Assembly: GCA_958450325.1 (NCBI GenBank)
Contig: OY288241.1
Location: 53,206,078-53,270,077, forward strand
Direction of reading: 5' to 3'
DNA length: 64,000 nt
DNA from: Agrostemma githago
Lineage: Eukaryota > Streptophyta > Magnoliopsida > Caryophyllales > Caryophyllaceae
Positions 46,300-55,911 of this stretch are shown in pieces (positions within the stretch are counted from its first letter, which is position 1; each line of letters begins with the position of its first letter). Both the position numbers and the translations under genes were made by a program. The notes beneath the pieces were generated by a model. That model worked only from the letters and a program-made list of their open reading frames with translations. It did not search any database and was not told the origin of the DNA.

Positions 46300-46375
46300 G
46301 TTCAATTAGGGATTCGAACCCCTGACCTCATGAGCAAAGAAGTTCTATGAATTCAATTCTACCACTCCACCCAAA
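46300..46375 (-). other. tRNA-related sequence (SINE head or tRNA relic)
   Basis: On the minus strand GGTGGAGTGGTAGAATTG resembles an RNA polymerase III A box and GGTTCGAATCC (46310-46320) is a perfect B box, about 35 bases apart. No cloverleaf closes convincingly. Confidence 0.4.
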
Positions 46376-47430
46376 TAACTATTTTAATATATCTTTATAT
46401 CCATTATATGTACTCCATATATATCCTTTTTTAACTTGATTTTTTCCCAAAATAATGGCGGTGTCACCCCCTATGAAATCGCCATTGCTCAATTGATCGG
46501 ATGACACTATCTTCTCCATTATTTTCTCTCCATTATCTTTCACCATTCATTATGCTTTTCAACCGTTTATGGGGGAATCTAGCTAGTAGCTACCCCAAAC
46601 TTTTAAACATTAATTAAGATTATCGACTTTTGCTACCAAAAATCATTTAAAAAATATCGTAAAAATGACACTTTTTCAAATATTGTAAGCAAATAAATAC
46701 TTATTCAAGATTCGGCAGTATGTTTTGTAATTGTAATAATAATGTAAGGGTAATTGGATCGTTGCAAAATAAAATTCGGATGATGATAAATAGCGAGTAG
46801 ATTCCCTTCCCCAATTGGCCTTTATTATTTTAGTGTTAGTCTACTGTTAGATATGACAACCGACAACATACACCCATTCAATTGGGGGAGCTTGCTTGAG
46901 TCCAAGTCACAAGTTTACTACGAGTAAATGAAATGTATTTATCCTAATACAGTACTATATTTAAGCAAAGGACAATAACTATTAACGCTTTAATACAAAC
47001 TTAGAACATAATCCGTAGGATTTGGTCATGTATAAGAGCATCCATCATTTACGGAATAGTAAAGCATAATGTACTCCGTAACAGTTATCTACGCATTAAT
47101 GTGACACATAACTTACCATATGCAGAAGTTCAAGCAAAAGCATTTTGAGGATCGATATATTGTACATGTGAGTATGTCTGTTAAAGATACTTGATATCTT
47201 GTTTATTTTGTGTAATATTCTCTGTAATATTTTCCATATATTTTCCTTAGTTAGGAATTGTTATATTTTCCTTAATCTGTATTATTCTTTAGTCTGTATT
47301 ATTCTTTAGCTAGTCTTTTCCTAAGTTAGATAGATTTTCGTAGATACGTTGCTTGCCTTACAAGGCCTCCTCATGTATTTATACTCTTGTATCTTCATTG
47401 AATAAATTATCACTTCTCACAATCTTTACA

Positions 47431-47442
47431 TGGTATCAGAGC
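47431..47442 (+). other. copia primer binding site
   Basis: TGGTATCAGAGC directly after the 5' LTR, complementary to initiator tRNA-Met. Confidence 0.9.
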
Positions 47443-47501
47443 ATACCGATCACAAAAAATAAAACCCACACAAACCCTAAAACACACGGCCAACCGGAAT
47501 C

Positions 47502-50500
47502 ATGACAAGCAATGCTAATGTCCTTCCCAATCCGGCCGACCCAAACGCCCCCCTTATTGTCATTAACCTTACCAAGTGCATTGAACTTACACCATCAACA
47601 TACCGTTCATGGTGTAAGCAAGTCGAGGACCTACTTTTTGGCTTCGATCTATACAAATTTGTTGATGGAACACACCCTTGCCCTGAGCAAACTACTACCA
47701 ATGACAAGAAGAAAACCATTCCCAACCCGGCTTATTCAACTTGGGTAAGACAAGATCGTCTTCTCAGTGGAGCTCTTAGAGGAACTATTTCCTCTACAAT
47801 AACTCCTCTCCTCAACAATCTCGCAACTTCTTGTGAAATTTGGAAATATTTGGCCACTACCTATGCTAACCCTTCCCGTGGCCACATCCTATCTATCAAA
47901 GATCGCCTTGATTCGATCTCAAAAGGCACCTCATCCGCCACGGAGTATATGCAATCAATCAAATCCTGTGTTGATGAACTCCAACATCTAGGAAAGAAGA
48001 TGGATGAAGAAGATGTCATAGCAAAGGTTATCAATGGCCTCCATTATGGTACCTATCGTTGGCTCATTGACGCTATCAAGGCACGAGACACTCCTATTTC
48101 ATTCGATGCCCTTCACGAAAAACTAATCCAATTCGACCTTGGTATCAAAAACAACCCATCCCCGACCAACCTTCCCACGTCGGCCCATCTAGTGTACCGA
48201 AACCCAACCAATCGCCCACCTCGCACAACCAACCCGCCACTCCTACCCACCCCGCCGAACCCCACGTCACCCGACTCCTCTACCGACGCACCACCTTTCA
48301 AAGGCAAGTGCAAATGGTGCCATGCACAAGCCCACTACCTCAAGCAATGCCCCATATTTAGACAACTCTTCCCTACCATAACCGTACCCGACCGTCCCCC
48401 TCCCCCACCACAAACCCGCCGAACTCAACCTCGCGCCAACACTATGACCCTTGGCTCTCCCACCTCCACTGACTGGCTACTTGATAGTGGAGCATCTCAT
48501 CACATAACCCATGACCTAAATAACCTTGCTCTTCACTCCCCGTACGATGGAAACGATGACCTCCTCCTTGGAGATGGCACCTCTCTTCCCATCTCTAATA
48601 TTGGTTCCTTTACTTACTCTTCTCTCTCTCTTTTATTTACATCTGTCCTACATGTTCCTAAAATATCTAAAAACATTCTTTCGATTTCTCAATTTTGTCG
48701 TGACAATAATTCCATTGCAATTTTCTCATCTATGTCTTGTATTCTTCAGGATCAATCGACGGGCAAGGCTCTTCTCCAAGGGGAACTTGAAGCGGGTTTG
48801 TACGTTTGGCGCCCCCGGTCACCTAGTCCCACGGCACATCACACTCATCTCTCCAACACCGAGTCTTGGCATCACAAGTTAGGTCATCCATCAACTACTA
48901 TACTAGGTCTAATTAATAAGAGTCTCAAACTCCCACTTTCAATAAAGTCGTTTAGTAATTGTAACGCTTGTGACATAAATAAAAGTCACAAGCTACCTTT
49001 TTCTATTTCTAGTATTACGTCTAGCGCTCCTTTAGAGCTTTTATACTCAGATGTTTGGACTTCACCTATTCTCTCAATAGATAATTACAAGTATTACGTC
49101 ATCTTTGTCGACCACTACACTAAATACACTTGGATTTATCCACTAAAAAATAAATCCGACACCTCCTCTATCTTTACTCGCTTTAAAGCTCTTGTCGAAA
49201 AATTTTTTAAACGACCAATTATTCAAATTTTCTCCGACAATGGTGGAGAATACCTAAAATTAACTTCCTCCATCACCTCGGATGGCATCACACATCTCAC
49301 CTCTCCACCTCACACACCTGAACACAATGGCTATGCTGAGCGTCGTCATCGTCACATTGTCGAAACCGGTATGGCTCTTCTTTCTCACGCATCTTTACCC
49401 TCTACTTTTTGGTCCTTCGCCTTTGTCACCGCGGTCTATCTAATTAACCGCATGCCTACACCTACCCTTAACAACACTTCTCCTTACCACAAACTTTTTC
49501 TCAAGGAACCAAATTATCTTAAACTAAGAAATTTTGGATGTTTATGTTACCCTTGGCTTCGTCCGTACAATCACCACAAACTTGACCCTAAATCTACTCC
49601 ATGTATTTTCATAGGATACTCCTCCACTCAAAGTGCTTATCATTGTTATGATATCTCAAAAAATAAGATTTATACGTCTAGGCATGTTAAGTTTGTTGAG
49701 ACCGAATTTCCTTACCCTAAACTGTCCTCTACACCCCTAGACCCGCCCATCCCCCCCACCTCATGGTGTCACCTATCTCTACCCGTTATTCCCACCACAC
49801 CCACCGAACACAACCCGCCCTCCTCGATTCCCCCCTCCCCGAACCCCTCCCCGAATCCCTCCCCGATTCCTCACCCTCCTCCCCCTCCCCCTCTTCCCTG
49901 TCCGCCCGCGTCTACCACGACTTCCCACATTAATACCCGATCCAAATCGGGTATTCGTAAGCCTAACCCGAAATATCTCCACACCTCCTCCCTTACACGG
50001 CCCACCGCTCTCCCTCTCACCACTAAATCTGCCCTCTCCCAACCTCATTGGCGAGAGGCCATGGACGCCGAGCATCGTGCCCTCCTTGCCAACAACACTT
50101 GGTCCTTCGTTCCTCCTCACGAGTCTCAGAATGTCGTAGGTTGTAAATGGGTCTATCGTGTCAAGTATAAACCCGACAACACCATTGATAAGTTTAAAGC
50201 TCGTTTAGTTGCCAAGGGGTTTCACCAACGTCCTGGTATTGATTACTCGGAAACGTTCAGTCCGGTCGTCAAACCCGCCACAGTTCGCCTGATATTATCT
50301 CTTGCTCTTGCCCGAGGTTGGTCCCTGAAGCAGCTAGACATCAATAATGCTTTCCTGCAAGGTACGCTCTCTGAGACAGTTTACATGTCTCAGCCACCTG
50401 GATTTATTAACTCTTCTCTTCCTAACCATGTCTGTAAACTCTCTAAAGCTATCTATGGTCTTAAACAAGCTCCTCGAGCTTGGTATACTGAACTCAAAAA

Positions 50501-51569
50501 TTATCTCACATCATATGGGTTTCGTCACTCTCTCTCAGACCCATCGCTTTTTATTTATACTTCTGACCTAACTACAATATACTTACTTGTCTATGTTGAC
50601 GATATTATAATTGCAGCTCCGTCATCTCCCTCGCTCACCTCGTTCCTCACTGCCTTCTCCTCCCGCTTTTCTCTCAAGGATCTTGGCTTTCCATCGTACT
50701 TCCTAGGAGTTGAACTTACACCCACTAAAACTGGTCTTAAGCTAACCCAAAAAAAATACATCTCTGACTTACTAACTAAACACGACATGATCAATGCTAA
50801 ACCCGCCCCCACCCCTCTCGTCGCCTATCCCCCACTCTTAGCCTCAACCGGGCACCCTATTGATAACCCTACCGTTTATCGGGCCATTCTTGGCTCCCTA
50901 CAATACCTATCCCTCACTCGTCCCGACATTGCCTTTAGTGTCAATAAATTAGCCCAATTTATGCAGGTACCTCAGGAGTGTCATTGGACCGCGCTTAAAC
51001 GTCTTCTTCGTTATCTTTCAGGTACATTAGATGTTGGTATTCATCTAACTCGTGACTCACCACTTACTTTACATGCTTTTAGCGATGCAGATCATGCAGG
51101 CGATAAAGGTGACTACATCTCCACTACGGGTTATTTAGTCTATCTTGGTCGCAACCCTATTTCGTGGGTTTCTCGTAAGCAAAAATCCTTATCTCGTTCA
51201 TCTACTGAAGCTGAATATCGGGCTGTGGCTGACACCACAGCCGAGCTAATATGGATCCGGTCCCTCTTATCCGAGCTTCGTGTTACGGTTCCCAGTCCAT
51301 TAGTCGTCTATTGTGATAATTTGAGTGCAACTCACTATGCAACAAACCCGGTTTTTCATTCTTGTATGAAGCATGTTGCTATTTCCTTTCATTTTGTCCG
51401 CGAACAGGTCTCTGCGGGTCTTTTACGGGTTCAGCATATCTCGGCAAATGATCAGCTCGCAGATGCTCTTACCAAGCCGCTTTCCCAGTCTCATTTGTAT
51501 CCTATTTTGTTCAAGATTGGTCTATCCGTAGGATCGTCCATCTTGCGGGAGCGTGTTAAAGATACTTGA
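47502..51569 (+). CDS. copia gag-pol polyprotein, intact (1355 aa)
   Basis: An uninterrupted frame carries every copia domain in order. Gag: UBN2-like N-terminus (YRSWCKQVEDLLFGFDLYKF) and CCHC zinc knuckle CKWCHAQAHYLKQC at about 270-283. Protease: WLLDSGASHHI, Asp about 328. Integrase: HHCC (HHKLGH, CNAC) then D517 (YSDVW), D579 (FSDNGGEY) and E about 615 (HNGYAERRHRHIVE). RT: WREAMDAEHRAL from about 850, KARLVAKGFHQRPGIDY, YVDD at 1031-1034. RNase H: SDADHAG about 1194, SSTEAEYRA, YCDN, ADALTKPL. A proline-rich linker (780-830) separates integrase and RT. The ATG lies 59 bp after the PBS; the stop lies inside the 3' LTR. All active-site residues appear intact, so it may be autonomous. Confidence 0.97.
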   Translation: MTSNANVLPNPADPNAPLIVINLTKCIELTPSTYRSWCKQVEDLLFGFDLYKFVDGTHPCPEQTTTNDKKKTIPNPAYSTWVRQDRLLSGALRGTISSTITPLLNNLATSCEIWKYLATTYANPSRGHILSIKDRLDSISKGTSSATEYMQSIKSCVDELQHLGKKMDEEDVIAKVINGLHYGTYRWLIDAIKARDTPISFDALHEKLIQFDLGIKNNPSPTNLPTSAHLVYRNPTNRPPRTTNPPLLPTPPNPTSPDSSTDAPPFKGKCKWCHAQAHYLKQCPIFRQLFPTITVPDRPPPPPQTRRTQPRANTMTLGSPTSTDWLLDSGASHHITHDLNNLALHSPYDGNDDLLLGDGTSLPISNIGSFTYSSLSLLFTSVLHVPKISKNILSISQFCRDNNSIAIFSSMSCILQDQSTGKALLQGELEAGLYVWRPRSPSPTAHHTHLSNTESWHHKLGHPSTTILGLINKSLKLPLSIKSFSNCNACDINKSHKLPFSISSITSSAPLELLYSDVWTSPILSIDNYKYYVIFVDHYTKYTWIYPLKNKSDTSSIFTRFKALVEKFFKRPIIQIFSDNGGEYLKLTSSITSDGITHLTSPPHTPEHNGYAERRHRHIVETGMALLSHASLPSTFWSFAFVTAVYLINRMPTPTLNNTSPYHKLFLKEPNYLKLRNFGCLCYPWLRPYNHHKLDPKSTPCIFIGYSSTQSAYHCYDISKNKIYTSRHVKFVETEFPYPKLSSTPLDPPIPPTSWCHLSLPVIPTTPTEHNPPSSIPPSPNPSPNPSPIPHPPPPPPLPCPPASTTTSHINTRSKSGIRKPNPKYLHTSSLTRPTALPLTTKSALSQPHWREAMDAEHRALLANNTWSFVPPHESQNVVGCKWVYRVKYKPDNTIDKFKARLVAKGFHQRPGIDYSETFSPVVKPATVRLILSLALARGWSLKQLDINNAFLQGTLSETVYMSQPPGFINSSLPNHVCKLSKAIYGLKQAPRAWYTELKNYLTSYGFRHSLSDPSLFIYTSDLTTIYLLVYVDDIIIAAPSSPSLTSFLTAFSSRFSLKDLGFPSYFLGVELTPTKTGLKLTQKKYISDLLTKHDMINAKPAPTPLVAYPPLLASTGHPIDNPTVYRAILGSLQYLSLTRPDIAFSVNKLAQFMQVPQECHWTALKRLLRYLSGTLDVGIHLTRDSPLTLHAFSDADHAGDKGDYISTTGYLVYLGRNPISWVSRKQKSLSRSSTEAEYRAVADTTAELIWIRSLLSELRVTVPSPLVVYCDNLSATHYATNPVFHSCMKHVAISFHFVREQVSAGLLRVQHISANDQLADALTKPLSQSHLYPILFKIGLSVGSSILRERVKDT

Positions 51570-51805
51570 TATCTTGTTTATTTTGTGTAATATTCTCTGT
51601 AATATTTTCCATATATTTTCCTTAGTTAGGAATTGTTATATTTTCCTTAATCTGTATTATTCTTTAGTCTGTATTATTCTTTAGCTAGTCTTTTCCTAAG
51701 TTAGATAGATTTTCGTAGATACGTTGCTTGCCTTACAAGGCCTCCTCATGTATTTATACTCTTGTATCTTCATTGAATAAATTATCACTTCTCACAATCT
51801 TTACA

Positions 51806-52401
51806 CGAGTAGAATGATTGATAATATAGAAATAATGGAGCTAGCGTCAAGAGTGTACGTACCAGTACCTGGTAGTATCAAAGTGAGGCACTTAGAGTGG
51901 AGAGACATCTGAGAGAAATATAAGATCCATACAGAAATATAAAGCTGGAAGAACAGAAGGGTGAGGCAGTAAATGAATGAAGTCAGGAGAGCGAGGTTTT
52001 AAATACATGCAAAACACATGTATGTATGGTATGTAGAAGAGGATGAATCCAGTAAAGCAAGTAGAGTAGATGATGATATAGACACTACTACATCTAAGGG
52101 TAAGGGCAGTTGTGAATATGAATGAATGAATGAGGCAACCTAACACTTCTTGCCGTATAGATCAACTGCACTACACTACACTCTGTTGTAACCAAAAACA
52201 CACCATCTCACAGTCGGTCATCGCAACAATCAACATATGTTATTGCATCAGATTTTAATGAAACCCGCCCGCCCGCCCTTTTCCGTGCTTGCACTTGGAT
52301 GCATGGACTCCTACTCACTTTCAACACCCAAATACTAATATTAATACTACTCCGTACTACTTATAGTTTTATGAACATTACATTACGTTCGGGGTCGGGT
52401 T
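51806..52401. other. Intergenic DNA
   Basis: Right flank of the copia element. A/G-rich to 52150, no gene recognised. Confidence 0.5.
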
Positions 52402-53499
52402 TGTTAGAATTATGAGAAAGATTGATTATGAATTGCATGAATTTTATTGAAGAATAAAGGTCATATATATGGGACATTACACAAGACAGTTTGTCTTCCG
52501 GTAGAAGTATACAATAATAATCAGAAGATTCTAAAAGATACAAATTACCAAAAATAAATTATATCACAATCAATAATATGAGAAAATAATATCCTCATAT
52601 ATATACTATATCTCTAATATGCTCCCGCAAGATGTACGGGCGGAGCGAAAGTACAATCTTGAAAATCAAGAGGAACGAATATCAGGTGCGTAAACTCGCC
52701 AGTCTCGGGTGCGTAACTCGCCAGCATAGGGTATCGGAACATTATTGTCTGAAAATAATCGGCAAAATATTTTGACCGGAGAAAATCTTATAGTTGAAGA
52801 TGAAGATAGTGGGGGAGTTGTGTAGTGTGTAGGGTGTGCATCTACAATTAGAGGATTATACAACCAGTTGTAACCAGTTGTAGATAGCTCTATGTACAAC
52901 TGGTTTTAAGATTTTGAGTTTTATCACAAAAATTTCGAGTTTTGCAGTAAACTTTCTGAGCTTTAGTGTAAAGTTGTCGAATTAAATTAAATAAATGTTT
53001 AAGCTCAAAAATTTACAGCTCAACTCAGAAACTTTTATAAGCTCAACAAATATACACAAAAGCGCAAAAACTTTGCCTTAGTTGTACAATGCTATTGTAC
53101 AACCAGGTGTATAGAAGAGTTTTTTTTTTATTTGATTTGATTAAACTGGAGAAAATTAAACCACAAAATTGGGTTTAAGGGGTTAAAAAAATTAGATTTA
53201 GTGAGGGTGAATGAAAGTTTATGGGTGAGAGAGAAGAAGAAATATTTTGATGAAATTCGACCGGAAGGGCAGCGGAAGATGGGTAGATTCAGGTCGATAC
53301 AATAGATCTCTGCTCTGATACCAGGTTAGAATTATGAGAAAAAATTGATTATAATTGAAGAATAAAGGTCCTATAATATAGGATATTACATGAGACAGTT
53401 TGCCTTATGGTAGAAGTATAAAATAATTAGAAGATTCTAAAGGATACAAATGATCTAAACTACATGATATGAGAAAATAATACAGTACACTATATAATA
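52402..53499 (-). mobile_element. Small non-coding copia-type element (TRIM-like), 1.1 kb
   Basis: The LTR-like segment 52402-52619 (TGTTAGAATTATGAG ... TCTCTAATA) and its diverged partner 53325-53499 flank about 700 bp. On the minus strand, CCTGGTATCAGAGCAGAG at 53307-53324 holds the tRNA-Met PBS and CTTGCGGGAGCA precedes the other LTR. The interior codes for nothing and includes an inverted-repeat patch (ACAACCAGTTGTA, 52858-53110). The right end abuts a poly-T run; no TSD found. Confidence 0.75.
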
Positions 53500-53900
53500 C
53501 CTTTTTTTTTTTTGAGCGAATAGATCATTTCATTAATAAAAAGTCATACGACATCTACAACTTATATCGAAATTGAACGGGATACAATACTATAAAATTT
53601 GAATAAAATAAATTCTCGTTAAAACAAAGATCTCTCACTAAGATTTTGATCTCCGCTTCTGCACATCCTCTTTCAACATATCGTTGTTTAATGATACAGC
53701 TTTTCACAAGAGTGTCTTCGGATCTTCAAGGCTTTGACGAGAATCAATTTCATCTAACCTAATAGATTGTAGCCGCCGGTCTGACATAAATTGAGATACC
53801 ACATGATGAACGATTATGGTACCGATGTTCCGCATCCTCTCCAATATAATAGATTCAACATCTCTTCTAGAAGAGAGAGCGAAACCCATCAATTGATGGG
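53500..53900 (-). mobile_element. Probable LINE 3' end
   Basis: On the minus strand the segment ends ATTAATGAAATGATCT...CTCAAA then a run of 12 A (T at 53502-53513), the usual tail of plant LINEs. A 62-codon frame (53892-53704) has no domain I recognise. Classification rests on the tail only. Confidence 0.35.
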
Positions 53901-55059
53901 GCGAAACTCTCCAAAAAGGGAAGACTTATTATAACTAAAATACTAATAATCCCTCTTCCACTAAAAGAATAGAGAAATATAAAAAATAGGACACGTGTTA
54001 GCCTCTCCTTCAATTTTTTCCCGCCCTTTTCATTCACCCTCTCAATCTCATTTCCTTCCTCTTTTAAACTATATTGTAGTATCATTCCCTAATATAATGA
54101 CCTGAAAATAATGGGAATAATACTCATTGATAGGATATATTGTCATTTCACGAATTTACTCATTGATACTAAAGGAATATACCTAATACTCACTGATACA
54201 TGAAATATTTATTTGAGTCAAATAATAATATTACATTAATTATGTAAATCTCTGAATATAATATAACTTAGCGTAATTCGTTAACATTAAAATTTTCCCT
54301 CCAACTGTTTCAATTTCTCAATTTTAAAAACAAATAATTTAGGCAATAAATAATAATTTAACTCATATATATATTTATAAAATTCTCATGGTACCAATTA
54401 TCTTTTTTGATAAATTAAAAAAATTGAAAAATATTTTTTAAAACATTGCAAATATTTACTTTGATATTATTTGACTTAGTTTAACCTGCGTATACTAAGA
54501 GGATAAGAGAAACTAGAATTGCGCTTACATGGCATCACGAGAATGAAAATTTTTCCGCTAAAAAAAATATATTATATAATATTTTTAGTATATTACACAA
54601 TAAATGGGTTATAATATCACCAAATAGTATATATTACTATAAGATGTATCACCAAATAATATAAGGATATAATAGAAAAAAATAACCAAATATATATTCA
54701 TAATAAAAATATTGAACGATATAATAGAGATATTCCTAAAATTAACAAATATGGAGAAAAATAAAATTAGCCAATATGGAGAAACCGATGATTTTAGTCA
54801 AATATATTACACAATACAAGGATTATAATACACGATACTTTTTATTTTAATTTCTATCAGAGGCCACTAATTTTTAACATCTTATTAAAATAATCATTAA
54901 AAATAACATACCAAACATCATAATACCTGTTATGAAAAAATAGGTAATACAAATGTAAATGTTACGTAGTACTCCGTATTAATTGCCTATCCTGACTCAA
55001 AAAATACGCAATAAACATATTAACTCAAAAATCGTGCAATTGCACGGGGTCTAATCTAG
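53901..55059 (+). mobile_element. Helitron, 3' end certain, 5' end not located
   Basis: The right end has the palindrome CGTGCAATTGCACG (55033-55046), then GGGTCTAATCTAG and T: hairpin plus CTAG. It resembles the terminus at 45025 in layout, and partly in sequence (TGCAATTGCACGGGGTC against CGCAATTTGCGCGGGATC). The AT-rich start near 53925 (TTATTATAACTAAAATAC) may be the 5' end but lacks TC. No coding. Confidence 0.6.
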
Positions 55060-55222
55060 TATTAATATTAAAACAATATAATTAATTAAAATTGGGGCTT
55101 ACTAACATTAATGGTGGTAGCCCCAAGTTTTTTTTATTTTTTTTTTAGGTTAGGATTTTTTTTGGAGGAAGGAGGAGGGGTTTTTCTAATACGAGTTACA
55201 TTATATAATACCTAAAATAATA
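55060..55222. other. AT-rich spacer
   Basis: T-run and G-rich patch, no feature. Confidence 0.5.
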
Positions 55223-55421
55223 CTCCCTCCGCTCCAATGATTTGTTTGCCTTTTCTTTTGGCACCAAAGTTAAGGGAACCAACGAGTGAGTGACATGTAG
55301 AGCAAAACTCATGAAAATGATCAAATTGCATATAAAAAACATTCCTAAAATAGAAAGGCAAACAATTCATTGACACGCCCCCAATATGAAATAGGCAAAC
55401 AATTCATTGGGACGGAGGGAG
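55223..55421. mobile_element. Stowaway-like MITE, copy 2
   Basis: CTCCCTCCGCTCCAATGATT ... AATTCATTGGGACGGAGGGAG flanked by TA. The interior (CTCATGAAAATGATCAAATT, TTAAGGGAACCAA) is the reverse complement of copy 1 at 7099-7296. Confidence 0.85.
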
Positions 55422-55767
55422 TACGATATCTCTAATAGGGTATTAGGGTTCACTCTCCATATCAAACAGAACGAAATACAAACTTCAATTGAAGATTATA
55501 TAGTGTGTATGTATCCAATATAGTGTTCCAAAAACAAATCTCACAGTACAGTATTTTTCACATTTCTACCACATTACATACCCTTCTCATGTGTACATTA
55601 TTATTGTCTGAACCTAAAAAAAGTATACATTCAATATTCATGCCTTCATTTCCGAGTTCATTCCAACTGCTTTCAAGTTTCTGATAATTACAATCACAAT
55701 ACTACATAAATAATCATGTATATAGCGAAAAAAAATTGTTTGAGCAATCAACTTCAGGTCTGGAGCT

Positions 55768-55773
55768 TTATTT
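55768..55773 (-). terminator. Candidate polyadenylation signal
   Basis: AATAAA on the minus strand about 140 bp past the stop codon of the UVR-ApaG gene. Confidence 0.45.
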
Positions 55774-55911
55774 TCATCTCATTGTCCAAGTCTTCACCAC
55801 ATCGACAACTTATGAAACAACGTGCGTGGAAGTAATTGAATCATATGAAGTTGATTAGACAGAAAACAATATCGTTGTGAGATTTCTTTTAGTCACTCAA
55901 ACTGTTTCCGC

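Larger units (their letters stand above)
45026..47178. other. Intergenic DNA with local repeats
   Basis: Left flank of the intact copia element. It contains the TTCAGTT-rich stretch 45330-45450, an ATAAT microsatellite (45660-45700), direct repeats (45813-46290) and a tRNA-like segment (46300-46375). No gene. Confidence 0.55.
47179..51805 (+). mobile_element. Complete copia retrotransposon, 4.6 kb
   Basis: LTRs 47179-47430 and 51554-51805 are 252 bp each and I find no difference between them, so insertion is recent. The PBS TGGTATCAGAGC (47431) follows directly. A single open gag-pol fills the interior, and a GCGGGAGCG tract precedes the 3' LTR. Small LTRs and one ORF fit the Ale/Retrofit type. 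The bases directly at the LTR ends (ATGTC, CGAGT) do not match; a shared GAGTA lies 4 bases outside the left LTR and 1 base outside the right. Confidence 0.95.

Noticed and set aside
49779..50120. Gly/Arg-rich minus-strand frame inside the copia gag-pol
   Set aside because: It is the complement of the proline-rich integrase-RT linker, a shadow of the real gene.
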